Numbered from the stretch's first letter, positions 1 to 9,089 are shown. The stretch: 64,000 nucleotides of DNA from JAWXUC01 sp044432975 (GCA_044432975.1 JAWXUC010000004.1:72604-136603); one strand, 5' to 3'. Translations and numbers: made by a program. The notes: a model not told the origin generated them from the sequence alone.

Positions 1-1
1 G

Positions 2-145
2 AATGTTGGATTTGTGCCTCTTGATAACTTTGTTGGAAAAGCTAGATTTTTGTTTTATTCTCATAATGATGAGGGAGCTTGGTATATGCCATGGACTTGG
101 CCTAAAAAAATTAGATGGGAAAGGCTTTTTGATAAGATAAAATAA
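2..145 (+). CDS. lepB: signal peptidase I, C-terminal end (partial)
   Basis: Only the last 47 residues are inside the window. They read on from base 2 and contain the G-F-V-P-x-D-N-F-V-G-K-A stretch found near the C-terminus of type I signal peptidases, which remove leader peptides from exported proteins at the inner membrane. The stop codon overlaps the rnc start (TAATG), so the two are co-transcribed; lepB-rnc is a widely conserved pair. Catalytic Ser and Lys lie upstream of the window and cannot be checked. Confidence 0.85.
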   Translation, partial: NVGFVPLDNFVGKARFLFYSHNDEGAWYMPWTWPKKIRWERLFDKIK

Positions 146-780
146 TGAAAAAATATGTTTTTGAAAATAAAAATCTTTATAATCAAGCTTTGATTCATTC
201 TAGTATTACTGGTGATGCTTGCAAAAATTATGAACGTTTAGAATTTTTGGGAGATAGGGTTTTAGGTCTTTGTGTTGCGACAATGTTATATGAAAACTTT
301 GGTGTTGAGCCAGAGGGCTCTTTGTCGCAAAGATTGATGGGTTTGGTTTGTAAAGAGACTGTGGCAAAAGTTGCATTGAAACTTGGGCTTGATAAAGAAA
401 TGAAAACCACAAATAAAGAGCTTTTAACTAGTGAAAATGTGCTTTGTGATGTTTTAGAAGCGGTTATTGGGGCGCTTTATTTAGATGGTGGATTTGATAA
501 TGCTTTTGATTTTGTTAAAGAAAATTTTTATGATTTGATTTTTGAAAATATAGCGCCTCCAAAAGATTTGAAAAGCACACTTCAAGAGTTGTCTGTAGCT
601 AAAGGTTTGGGAATGCCTGTTTATGAAATTATTGGAAAGTCAGGTTCAGAGCATGAGCCTATTTATGAAATTGAGGTTAAAGTTTTGGGTTTGCCAAATT
701 GTGTTGGTAAAGGTAAAAATAAAAAAGCAGCTCAATTTGAAGCGGCAAAAAAAATGCTAGAGGCATTAAATGGTGCTTGA
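145..780 (+). CDS. rnc: ribonuclease III
   Basis: Cleaves double-stranded RNA, including the rRNA precursor. The signature ERLEFLGDRVL lies at about residues 31-41, and the second acidic cluster DVLEAVIGALYLDGG follows near residue 105. A double-stranded RNA-binding domain occupies about residues 140-210 with the usual KKAAQFEAAKKMLE helix at the end. At 211 residues it is slightly shorter than the E. coli enzyme (226). It overlaps lepB by one base and dprA by 11. In many proteobacteria era follows rnc; here dprA does. Confidence 0.97.
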   Translation: MKKYVFENKNLYNQALIHSSITGDACKNYERLEFLGDRVLGLCVATMLYENFGVEPEGSLSQRLMGLVCKETVAKVALKLGLDKEMKTTNKELLTSENVLCDVLEAVIGALYLDGGFDNAFDFVKENFYDLIFENIAPPKDLKSTLQELSVAKGLGMPVYEIIGKSGSEHEPIYEIEVKVLGLPNCVGKGKNKKAAQFEAAKKMLEALNGA

Positions 781-1834
781 TTATTTGCAATTAATATCTT
801 CAGATGGCGTTGGGCCGATTACTTTTTATAAATTGGTAGAACAATTTGGTAGCGTTAAAAATGCTTTGGAAAATTTGCCTGCTAAATATAAAAAGTTTGA
901 TAGGAAATTAGCAGAAAATCAAATTAAGCAAGCAAAAAAATTGGGTGTTAAAATTATTGCGTTTGATGATGAATTATATCCTAAAAATTTAAAACACATT
1001 GCAGATGCTCCACCAATTTTGTTTGTTAAAGGTGATGAAAAATTATTAAATGCAAAGAACAATATTGCGGTTGTTGGTGGTAGAAATGCATCTATAAATT
1101 CTAGAAAATTTGCCTCTAGAATTTCTTATGAGTTGTCAAATTGTGGAGTGGTGATTACATCTGGCATGGCAAGGGGAATTGATACTTCGGCGCATCGAGG
1201 GGCAATGCACGCAATGGAGACAAAAGCGCCAACTATTGCGGTGTTAGGCACAGGAGTTGATGTTGTTTATCCAAAAGAAAATGTTGAATTATACAATAAG
1301 ATTATAGAGCAAGGTTGTGTTGTTTCTGAATTTTTGTTGGGCGAGGGACCTAATCAATCAAACTTTCCTAGAAGAAATAGAATCGTTGCGGGGCTTGCAA
1401 CAGGAACATTAGTAGTTGAGGCAACTCTTAATTCTGGCTCTTTGATAACAGCAAGGCTTGCTAATGAATTTGGTCGTGATGTTTTCGCAGTCCCAGGGTC
1501 TCCTAGTGATGCTAGGTCTTTAGGCACAAATAAATTGATTAAGGATGGGGCGATTTTAGTTGATGAGGCAGAAGATGTTTTATCTCACCTGCAACTTGAA
1601 ATGCCAGAAAAAAAACAAGTAGTAGTTGACAACAATAAAAAAATTGTCAATATTACAACCAATAATAATATCTTAGATTTTATTGATGCTAGTGGTGTTT
1701 ATGTTGATGAACTTATTCGTGTAACTGGGCTTGATGTTGAAACTGTTGAATTGGAGTTGATGGAGCTAGAGTTGTCAGGGGTTGTTGAACGCCAAAGTGG
1801 TAATAAAGTCGTATTGATTGGAAGAAGAAAATGA
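770..1834 (+). CDS. dprA: DNA-processing protein DprA
   Basis: DprA (Smf) loads RecA on incoming single-stranded DNA during natural transformation and is also kept in many bacteria not known to be competent. The Rossmann-like core shows IAVVGGRNAS (about residue 97), SGMARGIDTSAHRGAM (about 130) and PRRNRIVAGLATG (about 200). A C-terminal winged-helix domain covers about residues 295-350. At 354 residues it is of normal length. Its start lies inside the rnc end, indicating translational coupling. dprA next to topA is a common alphaproteobacterial arrangement; here a repeat-flanked GIY-YIG gene sits between them. Confidence 0.95.
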   Translation: MVLDYLQLISSDGVGPITFYKLVEQFGSVKNALENLPAKYKKFDRKLAENQIKQAKKLGVKIIAFDDELYPKNLKHIADAPPILFVKGDEKLLNAKNNIAVVGGRNASINSRKFASRISYELSNCGVVITSGMARGIDTSAHRGAMHAMETKAPTIAVLGTGVDVVYPKENVELYNKIIEQGCVVSEFLLGEGPNQSNFPRRNRIVAGLATGTLVVEATLNSGSLITARLANEFGRDVFAVPGSPSDARSLGTNKLIKDGAILVDEAEDVLSHLQLEMPEKKQVVVDNNKKIVNITTNNNILDFIDASGVYVDELIRVTGLDVETVELELMELELSGVVERQSGNKVVLIGRRK

Positions 1835-1848
1835 TGTTAAGGAAAACT

Positions 1849-1884
1849 TGTCATTGCGAGGAACGAAGCAATCTAATCAAAAAA
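1849..1884 (+). repeat. left copy of a 36-base inverted repeat
   Basis: A 36-base sequence with core TCATTGCGAGGAACGAAGCA begins 14 bases after the dprA stop. Its reverse complement lies at 2215-2250 with one mismatch. The two copies bracket the small GIY-YIG gene. The core matches a dispersed intergenic repeat type known from several proteobacterial genomes. Confidence 0.9.
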
Positions 1885-1904
1885 GTATCAAATTAGGACT
1901 TGAT

Positions 1905-2192
1905 ATGAAACAATATTACTTGTACATTATAACAAATAAAGAAAACGGTACAATTTATACTGGCGTTACAAATGATTTGGTAAGACGAATTGGTGAGCAT
2001 AAGAAGAAACAAGTGTTGGGTTTTACAAACCGTCATGGATTAGATAAGCTTGTTTATTTTGAAGTTTATCAAGATGTTAAAGAAGCGATTAAAAGGGAAA
2101 AACAATTAAAGGGTGGTTCTAGGTTAAATAAATTAAATTTGATAAATGCTTTTAATAAAAATTGGGATGATTTATATGAACAAATTTGTTAA
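1905..2192 (+). CDS. small GIY-YIG nuclease domain protein
   Basis: A 95-residue stand-alone GIY-YIG domain of the UvrC/YhbQ-like type. YLYIITN and TIYTGVTNDLVRRIGEHK carry the two tyrosines and the catalytic arginine, and a Glu is present in the EAIKREKQLK helix. Such proteins cut DNA or RNA using one metal ion; the substrate is unknown. The start at 1905 is preferred. The reading frame stays open back to 1818, but that extension only translates the dispersed repeat (reading LSLRGTKQSN) and is unlikely to be protein. The gene sits precisely between two inverted 36-base repeats, which suggests a mobile or repeat-linked unit. Confidence 0.8.
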   Translation: MKQYYLYIITNKENGTIYTGVTNDLVRRIGEHKKKQVLGFTNRHGLDKLVYFEVYQDVKEAIKREKQLKGGSRLNKLNLINAFNKNWDDLYEQIC

Positions 2193-2214
2193 GCTGAATA
2201 TTAATATGGAATGT

Positions 2215-2250
2215 TTTTTTGATTGGATTGCTTCGTTCCTCGCAATGACA
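2215..2250 (-). repeat. right copy of a 36-base inverted repeat
   Basis: Reverse complement of bases 1849-1884 with 35 of 36 positions identical. It lies 22 bases beyond the GIY-YIG stop codon and 51 bases before topA. No target-site duplication is visible outside the two copies. Confidence 0.9.
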
Positions 2251-2301
2251 GGAGTGGGGTGTTATGAGGTTGTGTTTTGTGAAAGAGAAAGGTATTAGAA
2301 A

Positions 2302-4749
2302 ATGAAATTAGTTATTGTGGAATCACCTGCTAAGTGTAAGACTATTGAAAAATATTTGGGGTCTGAATATAAGGTTATGGCATCTTTTGGGCATGTTAGA
2401 GATTTGCCTACAAAAGATGGTTCTGTTAAGCCTGATGAAGATTTTGCAATGACTTGGGAGGTTTCTACTCGAGGCAAAAAGCAACTTAATGAAATGATGA
2501 CACAATTAAAATCTGCTGATACGTTAGTCCTCGCAACCGACCCTGATAGAGAAGGAGAGGCTATTTCTTGGCACATTTTAGATGCGCTTACATCAAAGGG
2601 AAAACTTAAAGATAAAAAAGTTGAACGTGTGGTTTTTCATGAAATTACAAAATCTGCCGTAACAGATGCGATTAAAAATCCAAAAACTATTGATGATAAT
2701 ATGGTTAGTGCTTATTTGGCTCGTCGTGCGTTGGATTATTTGGTGGGATTTTCTTTATCGCCTGTTTTGTGGAGAAAGCTTCCTGGTTCAAAATCTGCAG
2801 GTCGTGTGCAATCTGTTGCGCTTCGTTTGATTTGCGAACGTGAAACAGAAATTGAAAAATTTAAATCTGAAGAATATTGGACTATTGATGCAGAACTTTT
2901 AACTGCTAAAAAAGCTTTAATAAAATCTAGACTTATTGAGTTAGACGGCAAAAAGCTTGAAAAATTTGATTTGAATTCTGAAGAAAAAGCTTTGGAAGCA
3001 AAAGCAAAAATAGAGGCGCAAGAATATGTTGTTGAATCTGTTGAACGTAAAAAAGCAAATCGTTATCCTTCAGCTCCGTTTTCTACTTCTACCTTGCAAC
3101 AAGATGCTTCTCGTAAGCTTCGTTTCCCTGCAAAGAAAACAATGCAAGTTGCACAAAAGCTTTATGAAGAAGGTTTGATTACATATATGAGAACCGATGC
3201 ACTCAACTTGTCTAAAGAAGCGATTGAGGCTTGTCGTGATGCTATTGTGAAATATTTTGGTGACGAGTATTTGCCAAAACAACCTAAAGAATATAAAACA
3301 AAATCTAAAAATGCACAAGAAGCGCACGAAGCTATTAGGCCTACAGACTTCTTAAATACTCCCAAAAAAATGGAGGGCAAATTAGATGCTGATGGGCACA
3401 AGCTTTATGAGCTTATTTGGAAGAGAACTGTTGCTTGTCAGATGATGCCTGCAATTTTGGATAAGGTTATTGTTGAATCTCGTTCAACTGATAAACAAAT
3501 TATGTTGCGTGCAAATGGTCAGATGATTGAGTTTGACGGTTTCTTGAAACTTTATCAAGAAAGTAAAGATGAAAAAGATGAAGATGATGAAAATAAACTA
3601 TTACCTAATGTAGATAAAGGTGATGCCCTTGATAAGGGTGAAGTTACTCCAGAGCAACACTTTACATCTCCACCACCAAGATTTACGGAAGCAAGTTTGG
3701 TTAAGCGTTTGGAAGAATTGGGTATTGGTCGTCCTTCTACATATGCAAACATTATTGCGGTGTTGCAAGAACGTAGTTATGTGAAGATTGAAAAGATGAA
3801 ATTTATTCCTGAAGATAGAGGGCGTATTGTTACTATCTTTTTAGAAAATTATTTTAAGAAATATGTGGAATATGATTTTACTGCGCAATTAGAAGAATTT
3901 TTAGATGATATTGCAAATGGCGAAATGGAATGGAAAAAACTTTTGACTGGTTTTTGGACTAAGTTCTCTAAAAATATTGAAGAAGTAAGTCCTTTGAAAA
4001 TTTCTGAAGTTATTGATACTATTGATGAAGTTTTATCTCATCACTTGTTCCCTGTGATTGAAGAAGGGGTTAATCCTCGTTTGTGTCCTGAATGTAAAAA
4101 AGGTGAATTGAGTATTAAATTGGGTAAGTTTGGAGCGTTTTTGGGTTGTTCTAATCACCCTGAATGTAAATTTACAAAAGCCTTAACAGGCGTTGAAGGT
4201 GATGATAGCGAAGGTGCTTCAGCTCCTAAGCCTGAAGATAAAGTTCTTGGTACTTATCAAGAAATGAATGTTTATCTTAAAAAAGGTCCTTATGGTTTTT
4301 ATGTTCAGTTAGGTGAAGACCCAACTGCAAGAACTGAAAAACCAAAACGTGTGGCATTGCCTAAAAATATTAGTCCTGAAGAAATTACTTTTGAGCAGGC
4401 GGAGCGTTTGGTTTCTTTACCTTTAGATTTGGGTGAAGGTATTGAGTTAAACGCTGGTAAATTTGGTCCTTATATTAAGCAAGGTGGAAAATCTGCATCT
4501 TTAAAAGGTGAAGATACAATTTTTTCTATTACTTTAGAACGTGCAAAACAACTTTTGGTTGGTGTGGCTGAAAAGCCTCAAGGTCAAACTTTGGGCAAGA
4601 CTAAAAATGGTAAAGAAGACATTATTTATGCGGTTGGTCGTTATGGTCCATATTTGAAAGTTGGTAAAAAGAATATTGCACTTCCTAAAGAGTTTAAAAG
4701 TGGAGAGGTTGTTCCTACTCTTGAGCAAGCGTTAGAGTTGATTAAGTAA
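2302..4749 (+). CDS. topA: DNA topoisomerase I
   Basis: Type IA topoisomerase that relaxes negative supercoils. The protein starts with the TOPRIM domain (VIVESPAKCKTIEKYLG, then DPDREGEAISWH near residue 80). The catalytic tyrosine lies in GLITYMRTDALNLS near residue 295. One zinc ribbon (CPEC ... GCSNHPEC) is near residue 600, followed by three lysine-rich C-terminal repeats, each with a KxGPYxxxGxK-type core. Length 815 is normal for alphaproteobacteria. It opposes gyrB functionally; gyrB lies a few kilobases away on the other strand. A terminator follows directly. Confidence 0.98.
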   Translation: MKLVIVESPAKCKTIEKYLGSEYKVMASFGHVRDLPTKDGSVKPDEDFAMTWEVSTRGKKQLNEMMTQLKSADTLVLATDPDREGEAISWHILDALTSKGKLKDKKVERVVFHEITKSAVTDAIKNPKTIDDNMVSAYLARRALDYLVGFSLSPVLWRKLPGSKSAGRVQSVALRLICERETEIEKFKSEEYWTIDAELLTAKKALIKSRLIELDGKKLEKFDLNSEEKALEAKAKIEAQEYVVESVERKKANRYPSAPFSTSTLQQDASRKLRFPAKKTMQVAQKLYEEGLITYMRTDALNLSKEAIEACRDAIVKYFGDEYLPKQPKEYKTKSKNAQEAHEAIRPTDFLNTPKKMEGKLDADGHKLYELIWKRTVACQMMPAILDKVIVESRSTDKQIMLRANGQMIEFDGFLKLYQESKDEKDEDDENKLLPNVDKGDALDKGEVTPEQHFTSPPPRFTEASLVKRLEELGIGRPSTYANIIAVLQERSYVKIEKMKFIPEDRGRIVTIFLENYFKKYVEYDFTAQLEEFLDDIANGEMEWKKLLTGFWTKFSKNIEEVSPLKISEVIDTIDEVLSHHLFPVIEEGVNPRLCPECKKGELSIKLGKFGAFLGCSNHPECKFTKALTGVEGDDSEGASAPKPEDKVLGTYQEMNVYLKKGPYGFYVQLGEDPTARTEKPKRVALPKNISPEEITFEQAERLVSLPLDLGEGIELNAGKFGPYIKQGGKSASLKGEDTIFSITLERAKQLLVGVAEKPQGQTLGKTKNGKEDIIYAVGRYGPYLKVGKKNIALPKEFKSGEVVPTLEQALELIK

Positions 4750-4751
4750 AA

Positions 4752-4783
4752 AAAAGAGGGCTTTTAAAAAGTCCTCTTTTTTA
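4752..4783. terminator. bidirectional intrinsic terminator after topA
   Basis: AAAAGAGG (4752-4759) pairs with CCTCTTTT (4773-4780), with A- and T-runs on either side. It lies between the convergent topA and 4781-5587 genes and can serve both strands. Confidence 0.85.
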
Positions 4784-5587
4784 TTTGCCTGAATTTAATA
4801 AACTTTGAGAATTTGTTTTTGATATTGTTTCTAGTTTTGTTAATATAGAAACGCTTGCGGCTTTAAATAGTTTTGTCATTAGCTCTTTAGCTTTTTCTTG
4901 CTCATCATCTGTTGCCTCTAATAATATGAATTTATTTTGATGCTCTGTTGTTAAGACTTCTTCTTTATTGTTTTGAACTTCTAATGAGATAATCATGTGA
5001 AATCTTTTTGTTGATGAGTTTATGTTATCTATTTTAGCTTTTAGTACTTTGGGATAGATAATATAATCTGAGGAAGATAAATCATCTGTTATTAATAAAT
5101 CATCTTCATGTTTGAAATTTTCTTCAATTATTTTAGAAACACTTTTTGATTGAGTGTTATTGAAATAGTATGTTGGAGCAATATAGATAACCATATCTTT
5201 TGAATTAATGTCTACAGGAATAATGCTTTCTGGAATTTGTGTTTCAGGTAAATTTAAAGTATCTGTGTTTAAGTAGCCACTTACTTCTACACATACTTTT
5301 GCTTTTTCAGATTTTTTTGTTTTTATTATTAGGTCTGATATGTTGTTGTCAACAGCATCATAAATTAAGGCATTAAACTCATAATCTGGCACACTGTTTT
5401 TTATTTCCATAAATTCGTTTACATGAGAAACAGCTTCAAAACTAGCTTTGTCAGCAGCTCTTGATATTGCACTAGAGCGTTTTTCACCTTCTTTAATTGT
5501 TTCACAAGATGTTCCAAATAAGGCGATTTCAGATGCTTGAATAGATGTCGTAAATAGTAATAAGAATAAAAAAGCTGTTTTAAACAT
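4781..5587 (-). CDS. secreted protein of unknown function, linked to a LpoB-like lipoprotein
   Basis: A 268-residue protein with a cleavable signal peptide (MFKTAFLFLLLFTTSIQA, likely cut before SEIA), so probably periplasmic. The ATG at 5587 is chosen over an in-frame TTG four codons upstream because the signal peptide then has normal form. The mature part is alpha/beta-like with many Asp, Ile and Ser residues and no catalytic motif that I recognise; one Cys is near the N-terminus and one near residue 100. It starts six bases downstream of the preceding lipoprotein gene, so the two form an operon and probably act together in the envelope. Confidence 0.65.
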   Translation of the reverse strand: MFKTAFLFLLLFTTSIQASEIALFGTSCETIKEGEKRSSAISRAADKASFEAVSHVNEFMEIKNSVPDYEFNALIYDAVDNNISDLIIKTKKSEKAKVCVEVSGYLNTDTLNLPETQIPESIIPVDINSKDMVIYIAPTYYFNNTQSKSVSKIIEENFKHEDDLLITDDLSSSDYIIYPKVLKAKIDNINSSTKRFHMIISLEVQNNKEEVLTTEHQNKFILLEATDDEQEKAKELMTKLFKAASVSILTKLETISKTNSQSLLNSGK

Positions 5588-5592
5588 TGTTA

Positions 5593-6087
5593 TCACCAAT
5601 AAGTCTTATCATCATTTTGAAGTCGAGATAAAGTTTCTGTATATTCTTTTATAATATTACCTTCGTTATCTAATAAGTTCATTTTATATACAATAGTATT
5701 GTCATTTGCAGAAACAATAGATTCAAGATGATAGTTTGTTTCTGCTTGATTGTTTGTAACAATAAATGTATTTGAATTTGTTAAAATATCATTTATGTTT
5801 TTGTTTGCAGAATAAAATCCCTCAGGAATATTATCTGAGATTTTTTCAATACTTCTTATATATATTTTAGATTGTGGAATGCTTTCATAAATATCTTTGG
5901 TGTCATCTAACATTTTATTAGTAACTCTGCTTGCTAGAATTCCATAATCTTGTGGACTAGCTGGGAGTTCTTTTGCTTCTTGTAAAAGAACATCTTCTTT
6001 TTGTGTTGACATTGTGCCGTCATTTTCAACATATATCACACAGCTAGTTAAAGAAAGTCCAAGCAAAGTTACTAATGTTTTATTCAT
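5593..6087 (-). CDS. lipoprotein, LpoB-like
   Basis: A 164-residue lipoprotein: the signal peptide ends in the lipobox LTSC with the lipidated Cys near residue 16. The body (a helix with ASRVTNKMLDD, then IYIRSIEKISD and a strand ending in YTETLSR) resembles the LpoB/YcfM fold, whose E. coli member stimulates penicillin-binding protein 1b. The resemblance is by general pattern, so the functional link is tentative. It lies in an operon with the secreted protein downstream and next to gyrB on the same strand. The start has a good upstream site (AGGAGAA). Confidence 0.55.
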   Translation of the reverse strand: MNKTLVTLLGLSLTSCVIYVENDGTMSTQKEDVLLQEAKELPASPQDYGILASRVTNKMLDDTKDIYESIPQSKIYIRSIEKISDNIPEGFYSANKNINDILTNSNTFIVTNNQAETNYHLESIVSANDNTIVYKMNLLDNEGNIIKEYTETLSRLQNDDKTYW

Positions 6088-6096
6088 GATGTTCTC

Positions 6097-8502
6097 CTAA
6101 ATATCTAAGTTAACAACGTTGATTGCGTTGCTTTGAATAAATTCTTTTCTAGGTTCTACAACATCACCCATCAAAGTAGAAAATACTTCATCTGCTTCAT
6201 CTAAATGTTCAATTTTAACTTGTAATAAAGAACGAGCTTCTGGGTCTAGGGTTGTTTCCCAAAGTTGTTCTGCGTTCATTTCACCAAGACCTTTATAACG
6301 AGAAACTGCAATACCTTTTTTGCCTGCAGACATAATAGCATCGTTTAATGTTACAGGTCCTAAAACAGTTTTTTCAATGCCGTTTTTAGCAATTAATTTA
6401 GCTTTTTCTTGGAAGTGATTAATTAAGAAGTCTTCCATTTCTTTTAATGCAACAGCTTCTATAGAATCTAATATTGTTGAGCCTGCGATGTATTCTTCTG
6501 TAACACCACGCAATGTTCTGGTGAAATGAACGCCATCAGATGCTAAGCTAACAATCCAGCCTTTGTCATATTCTGCTTCATTGTTGTTTAAGCGATTTTC
6601 TAAATCTTTAATGTTTGCTTCTGTTTGTCTGTTGCTGTCAAACAAACCAGAAATTGCCATTTGTTCAACAAGTTTTTCTGGCATTTTTTGAGATAAAATA
6701 GAAATTAAACTTTTTGCTCTTTTGGCTTTTTCTACGAAAGAGATTAAGTCTTGACCAACTAATTGTTCGCCATGAGACATTATTAATGTTGCTTCATCAC
6801 AACCGCCACGGATTAAATAATCTTCCATTTCTTTATCATCTTTTAAATAGATAATAGAGTTGCCACGTTTTGCTTTGTATAGTGGTGGTTGCGCAATATA
6901 TACGTAACCTTTTTCAATAAGTTCTGGCATTTGACGATAAAAGAAAGTTAATAATAATGTTCTAATGTGGCTACCGTCCACATCGGCATCGGTCATGATG
7001 ACAATTTTGTGATAACGACATTTTTCTATATTAAATTCTTCTTTACCAATACCTGTGCCTAATGCAGTAATCAAAGTTCCAACTTCTGCAGAAGATAACA
7101 TTCTATCAAAACGAGCACGTTCTACGTTTAAGATTTTTCCTCTTAATGGTAAAATTGCTTGGTTTTTACGGTCTCTTCCTTGTTTTGCAGAACCGCCAGC
7201 TGAGTCTCCCTCAACAATAAAGATTTCTGATAATGCAGGATCTTTTTCTTGACAGTCAGCAAGTTTTCCAGGGAGAGAAGAGATGTCTAAAACACCTTTA
7301 CGACGAGTTAATTCTCTTGCTTTTCTGGCAGCTTCACGAGCTGTAGCAGCTTCTACAATTTTGCCAACGATGATTTTTGCATCGTTAGGGTTTTCATCTA
7401 ACCATTCTTTTAATTTGTCTGCAACAACAGATTCAACAACAGGACGAACTTCTGATGAAACCAATTTATCTTTTGTTTGAGAAGAGAATTTTGGGTCAGG
7501 AACTTTTGCTGATAATACGCAAGTTAAACCTTCTCTCATATCTTCACCAGAAAGAGTTACTTTTTCTTTTTTAAGTAAGTTATGTTCTGAAATATAGCTG
7601 TTTAGACAACGAGTTAATGCAGCTCTAAAACCGGCTAAGTGAGTTCCACCATCTTTTTGTGGAATGTTGTTTGTAAAGCAAAGCATGCTTTCATGATATG
7701 CGTTTGTCCATTGCATTGCAACATCAACTTGAACATCATCTTTTTCAGCTCCAAAAGAAACGATAGCTTCATGCAAAGGAGTTTTTGATTTGTTTAAGTG
7801 ATTTACAAATGCAGATAAACCACCTTCATAATGAAGAACAACTTTGTTTTGCTCTGCGGTACGGTTGTCAACTAATTCTAAATAAACACCAGAGTTTAAA
7901 AATGCTTTTTCTCTGATTGCACGTTCTAGAGTTTCAAAATTAAATTCTGTATTTGTAAAAGTTTCTTTAGATGGCAAAAAGGTTACTTCAGTACCATGAC
8001 GGCCAGGTGCATCGCCAACAACTTTTAAGTGTTCTACAACCTCACCATGAGAGAATTTTACTAAATGCTCTTTGTCATTACGCCAAATACGCAATTCTAA
8101 CCAAACAGATAAGGCATTAACCACAGACACACCAACACCATGCAAGCCGCCAGATACTTTATATGAATTGTTATCAAATTTACCACCAGAGTGAAGTTGA
8201 GTCATGATAACTTCTGCTGCTGAAACACCTTCTTCTTTATGAATATCTACAGGAATGCCGCGACCGTTATCACGCACAGTTACAGAGCCGTCTTCGTTTA
8301 AGATGATTTCTGATTTGTCGCAATGACCTGCTAAAGCTTCATCAATTGCGTTGTCTAAAACTTCATAAATCATGTGGTGTAAGCCTGACCCATCGTCAGT
8401 ATCACCAATATACATCCCTGGGCGTTTTCTAACAGCATCTAAGCCTTTTAAAACTTTAATCGAATCGGCATCATATGTATTATTTTTAATTTCTTCACTC
8501 AT
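6097..8502 (-). CDS. gyrB: DNA gyrase subunit B
   Basis: ATPase subunit of gyrase, which introduces negative supercoils. The GHKL ATPase part shows EVLDNAIDEALAGHCD (about residue 47) and GGLHGVGVSVVNALS (about 118). The TOPRIM domain shows EGDSAGGSAKQGRDR (about 430) and DADVDGSHIRTLLLTF (about 505). The C-terminus has the usual QLWETTLDPEARSLLQV stretch. At 801 residues it is complete and of normal length. A TATAAT-like box lies upstream on the minus strand within 8540-8550. It faces topA, its functional opposite. Confidence 0.98.
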   Translation of the reverse strand: MSEEIKNNTYDADSIKVLKGLDAVRKRPGMYIGDTDDGSGLHHMIYEVLDNAIDEALAGHCDKSEIILNEDGSVTVRDNGRGIPVDIHKEEGVSAAEVIMTQLHSGGKFDNNSYKVSGGLHGVGVSVVNALSVWLELRIWRNDKEHLVKFSHGEVVEHLKVVGDAPGRHGTEVTFLPSKETFTNTEFNFETLERAIREKAFLNSGVYLELVDNRTAEQNKVVLHYEGGLSAFVNHLNKSKTPLHEAIVSFGAEKDDVQVDVAMQWTNAYHESMLCFTNNIPQKDGGTHLAGFRAALTRCLNSYISEHNLLKKEKVTLSGEDMREGLTCVLSAKVPDPKFSSQTKDKLVSSEVRPVVESVVADKLKEWLDENPNDAKIIVGKIVEAATAREAARKARELTRRKGVLDISSLPGKLADCQEKDPALSEIFIVEGDSAGGSAKQGRDRKNQAILPLRGKILNVERARFDRMLSSAEVGTLITALGTGIGKEEFNIEKCRYHKIVIMTDADVDGSHIRTLLLTFFYRQMPELIEKGYVYIAQPPLYKAKRGNSIIYLKDDKEMEDYLIRGGCDEATLIMSHGEQLVGQDLISFVEKAKRAKSLISILSQKMPEKLVEQMAISGLFDSNRQTEANIKDLENRLNNNEAEYDKGWIVSLASDGVHFTRTLRGVTEEYIAGSTILDSIEAVALKEMEDFLINHFQEKAKLIAKNGIEKTVLGPVTLNDAIMSAGKKGIAVSRYKGLGEMNAEQLWETTLDPEARSLLQVKIEHLDEADEVFSTLMGDVVEPRKEFIQSNAINVVNLDI

Positions 8503-8671
8503 AATAAAATCCTATTATTTCCTTATATAAAATTATTTTGTTTCATTATATATGTTTTGTTTGTTTAGGGTGGATTTTTATTAAGTTATCAACAGAAAAT
8601 TTAGTTAATTTGCTTCTGTTTTGTTTTTCTTTGTTGACTTTTGTTTTGAATTATTTTAACGTTTCTGTATG

Positions 8672-8697
8672 GGTGTAGCGCTACACGAGTATTTTTT
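8672..8697 (+). repeat. palindromic intergenic repeat, copy 1
   Basis: A perfect 14-base palindrome GTGTAGCGCTACAC (8673-8686) followed by GAGTATTTTTT. The same sequence occurs in inverse orientation at 14134-14158, matching over about 25 bases. Both copies are intergenic and at least 75 bases from the nearest coding region. Confidence 0.85.
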
Positions 8698-8759
8698 AAC
8701 TTATCTCTTTGAAAGATAATAATATTGTTGGTTGTATGTAGAGGCAAATGGAGGTAGAA

Positions 8760-9089
8760 ATGAAGCTTGATAAGATTAAGACGGATTATTGTACTCGAGC
8801 TAACGTTGAAATGGCTAAGATTTTGATAAAATTGCTTAATGAGCGAGATGTTTCTCAAAGATATTTGGCTAAAGCTATAAAAGTTTCAACTAATAGAATT
8901 AATCAAATTTTGCAAGGAAAATGGAGTGTTACTATTGATACAGATTTGAGGTTGTGTAAGTTTTTTAATAAAGAAGATGGCTTTTTTATTAAGCAACTTG
9001 TTGAACTTCAGCTAAAACACGCAAAAGAAAATCTTAATACTCAGTTGGAAAAAATTATTCCTGAAAAAGCTCCCAGTAGGGAGCTTTAA
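8760..9089 (+). CDS. XRE-family helix-turn-helix regulator, HigA-like
   Basis: A 109-residue protein with a helix-turn-helix at about residues 30-60 (VSQRYLAKAIKVSTNRINQILQGK), typical of HigA antitoxins and related addiction-module antidotes. The ATG at 8760 is chosen over the one at 8748 because GGAGG (8750-8754) lies at ideal distance before it. HigA proteins bind their own promoter and neutralise a HigB RNase; no HigB-like gene is present on either side. It may be an orphan antitoxin or a plain regulator. A TTGACT box at 8634-8639 could be its promoter -35. Confidence 0.8.
   Translation: MKLDKIKTDYCTRANVEMAKILIKLLNERDVSQRYLAKAIKVSTNRINQILQGKWSVTIDTDLRLCKFFNKEDGFFIKQLVELQLKHAKENLNTQLEKIIPEKAPSREL

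Noticed and set aside
1818..1904. N-terminal extension of the small GIY-YIG protein
   Set aside because: It only translates the dispersed repeat; the ATG at 1905 gives the normal domain start.
8583..8597. TTATCAACA, resembling a DnaA box near gyrB
   Set aside because: A single imperfect match with no cluster and no dnaA or dnaN nearby; not enough to call an origin.
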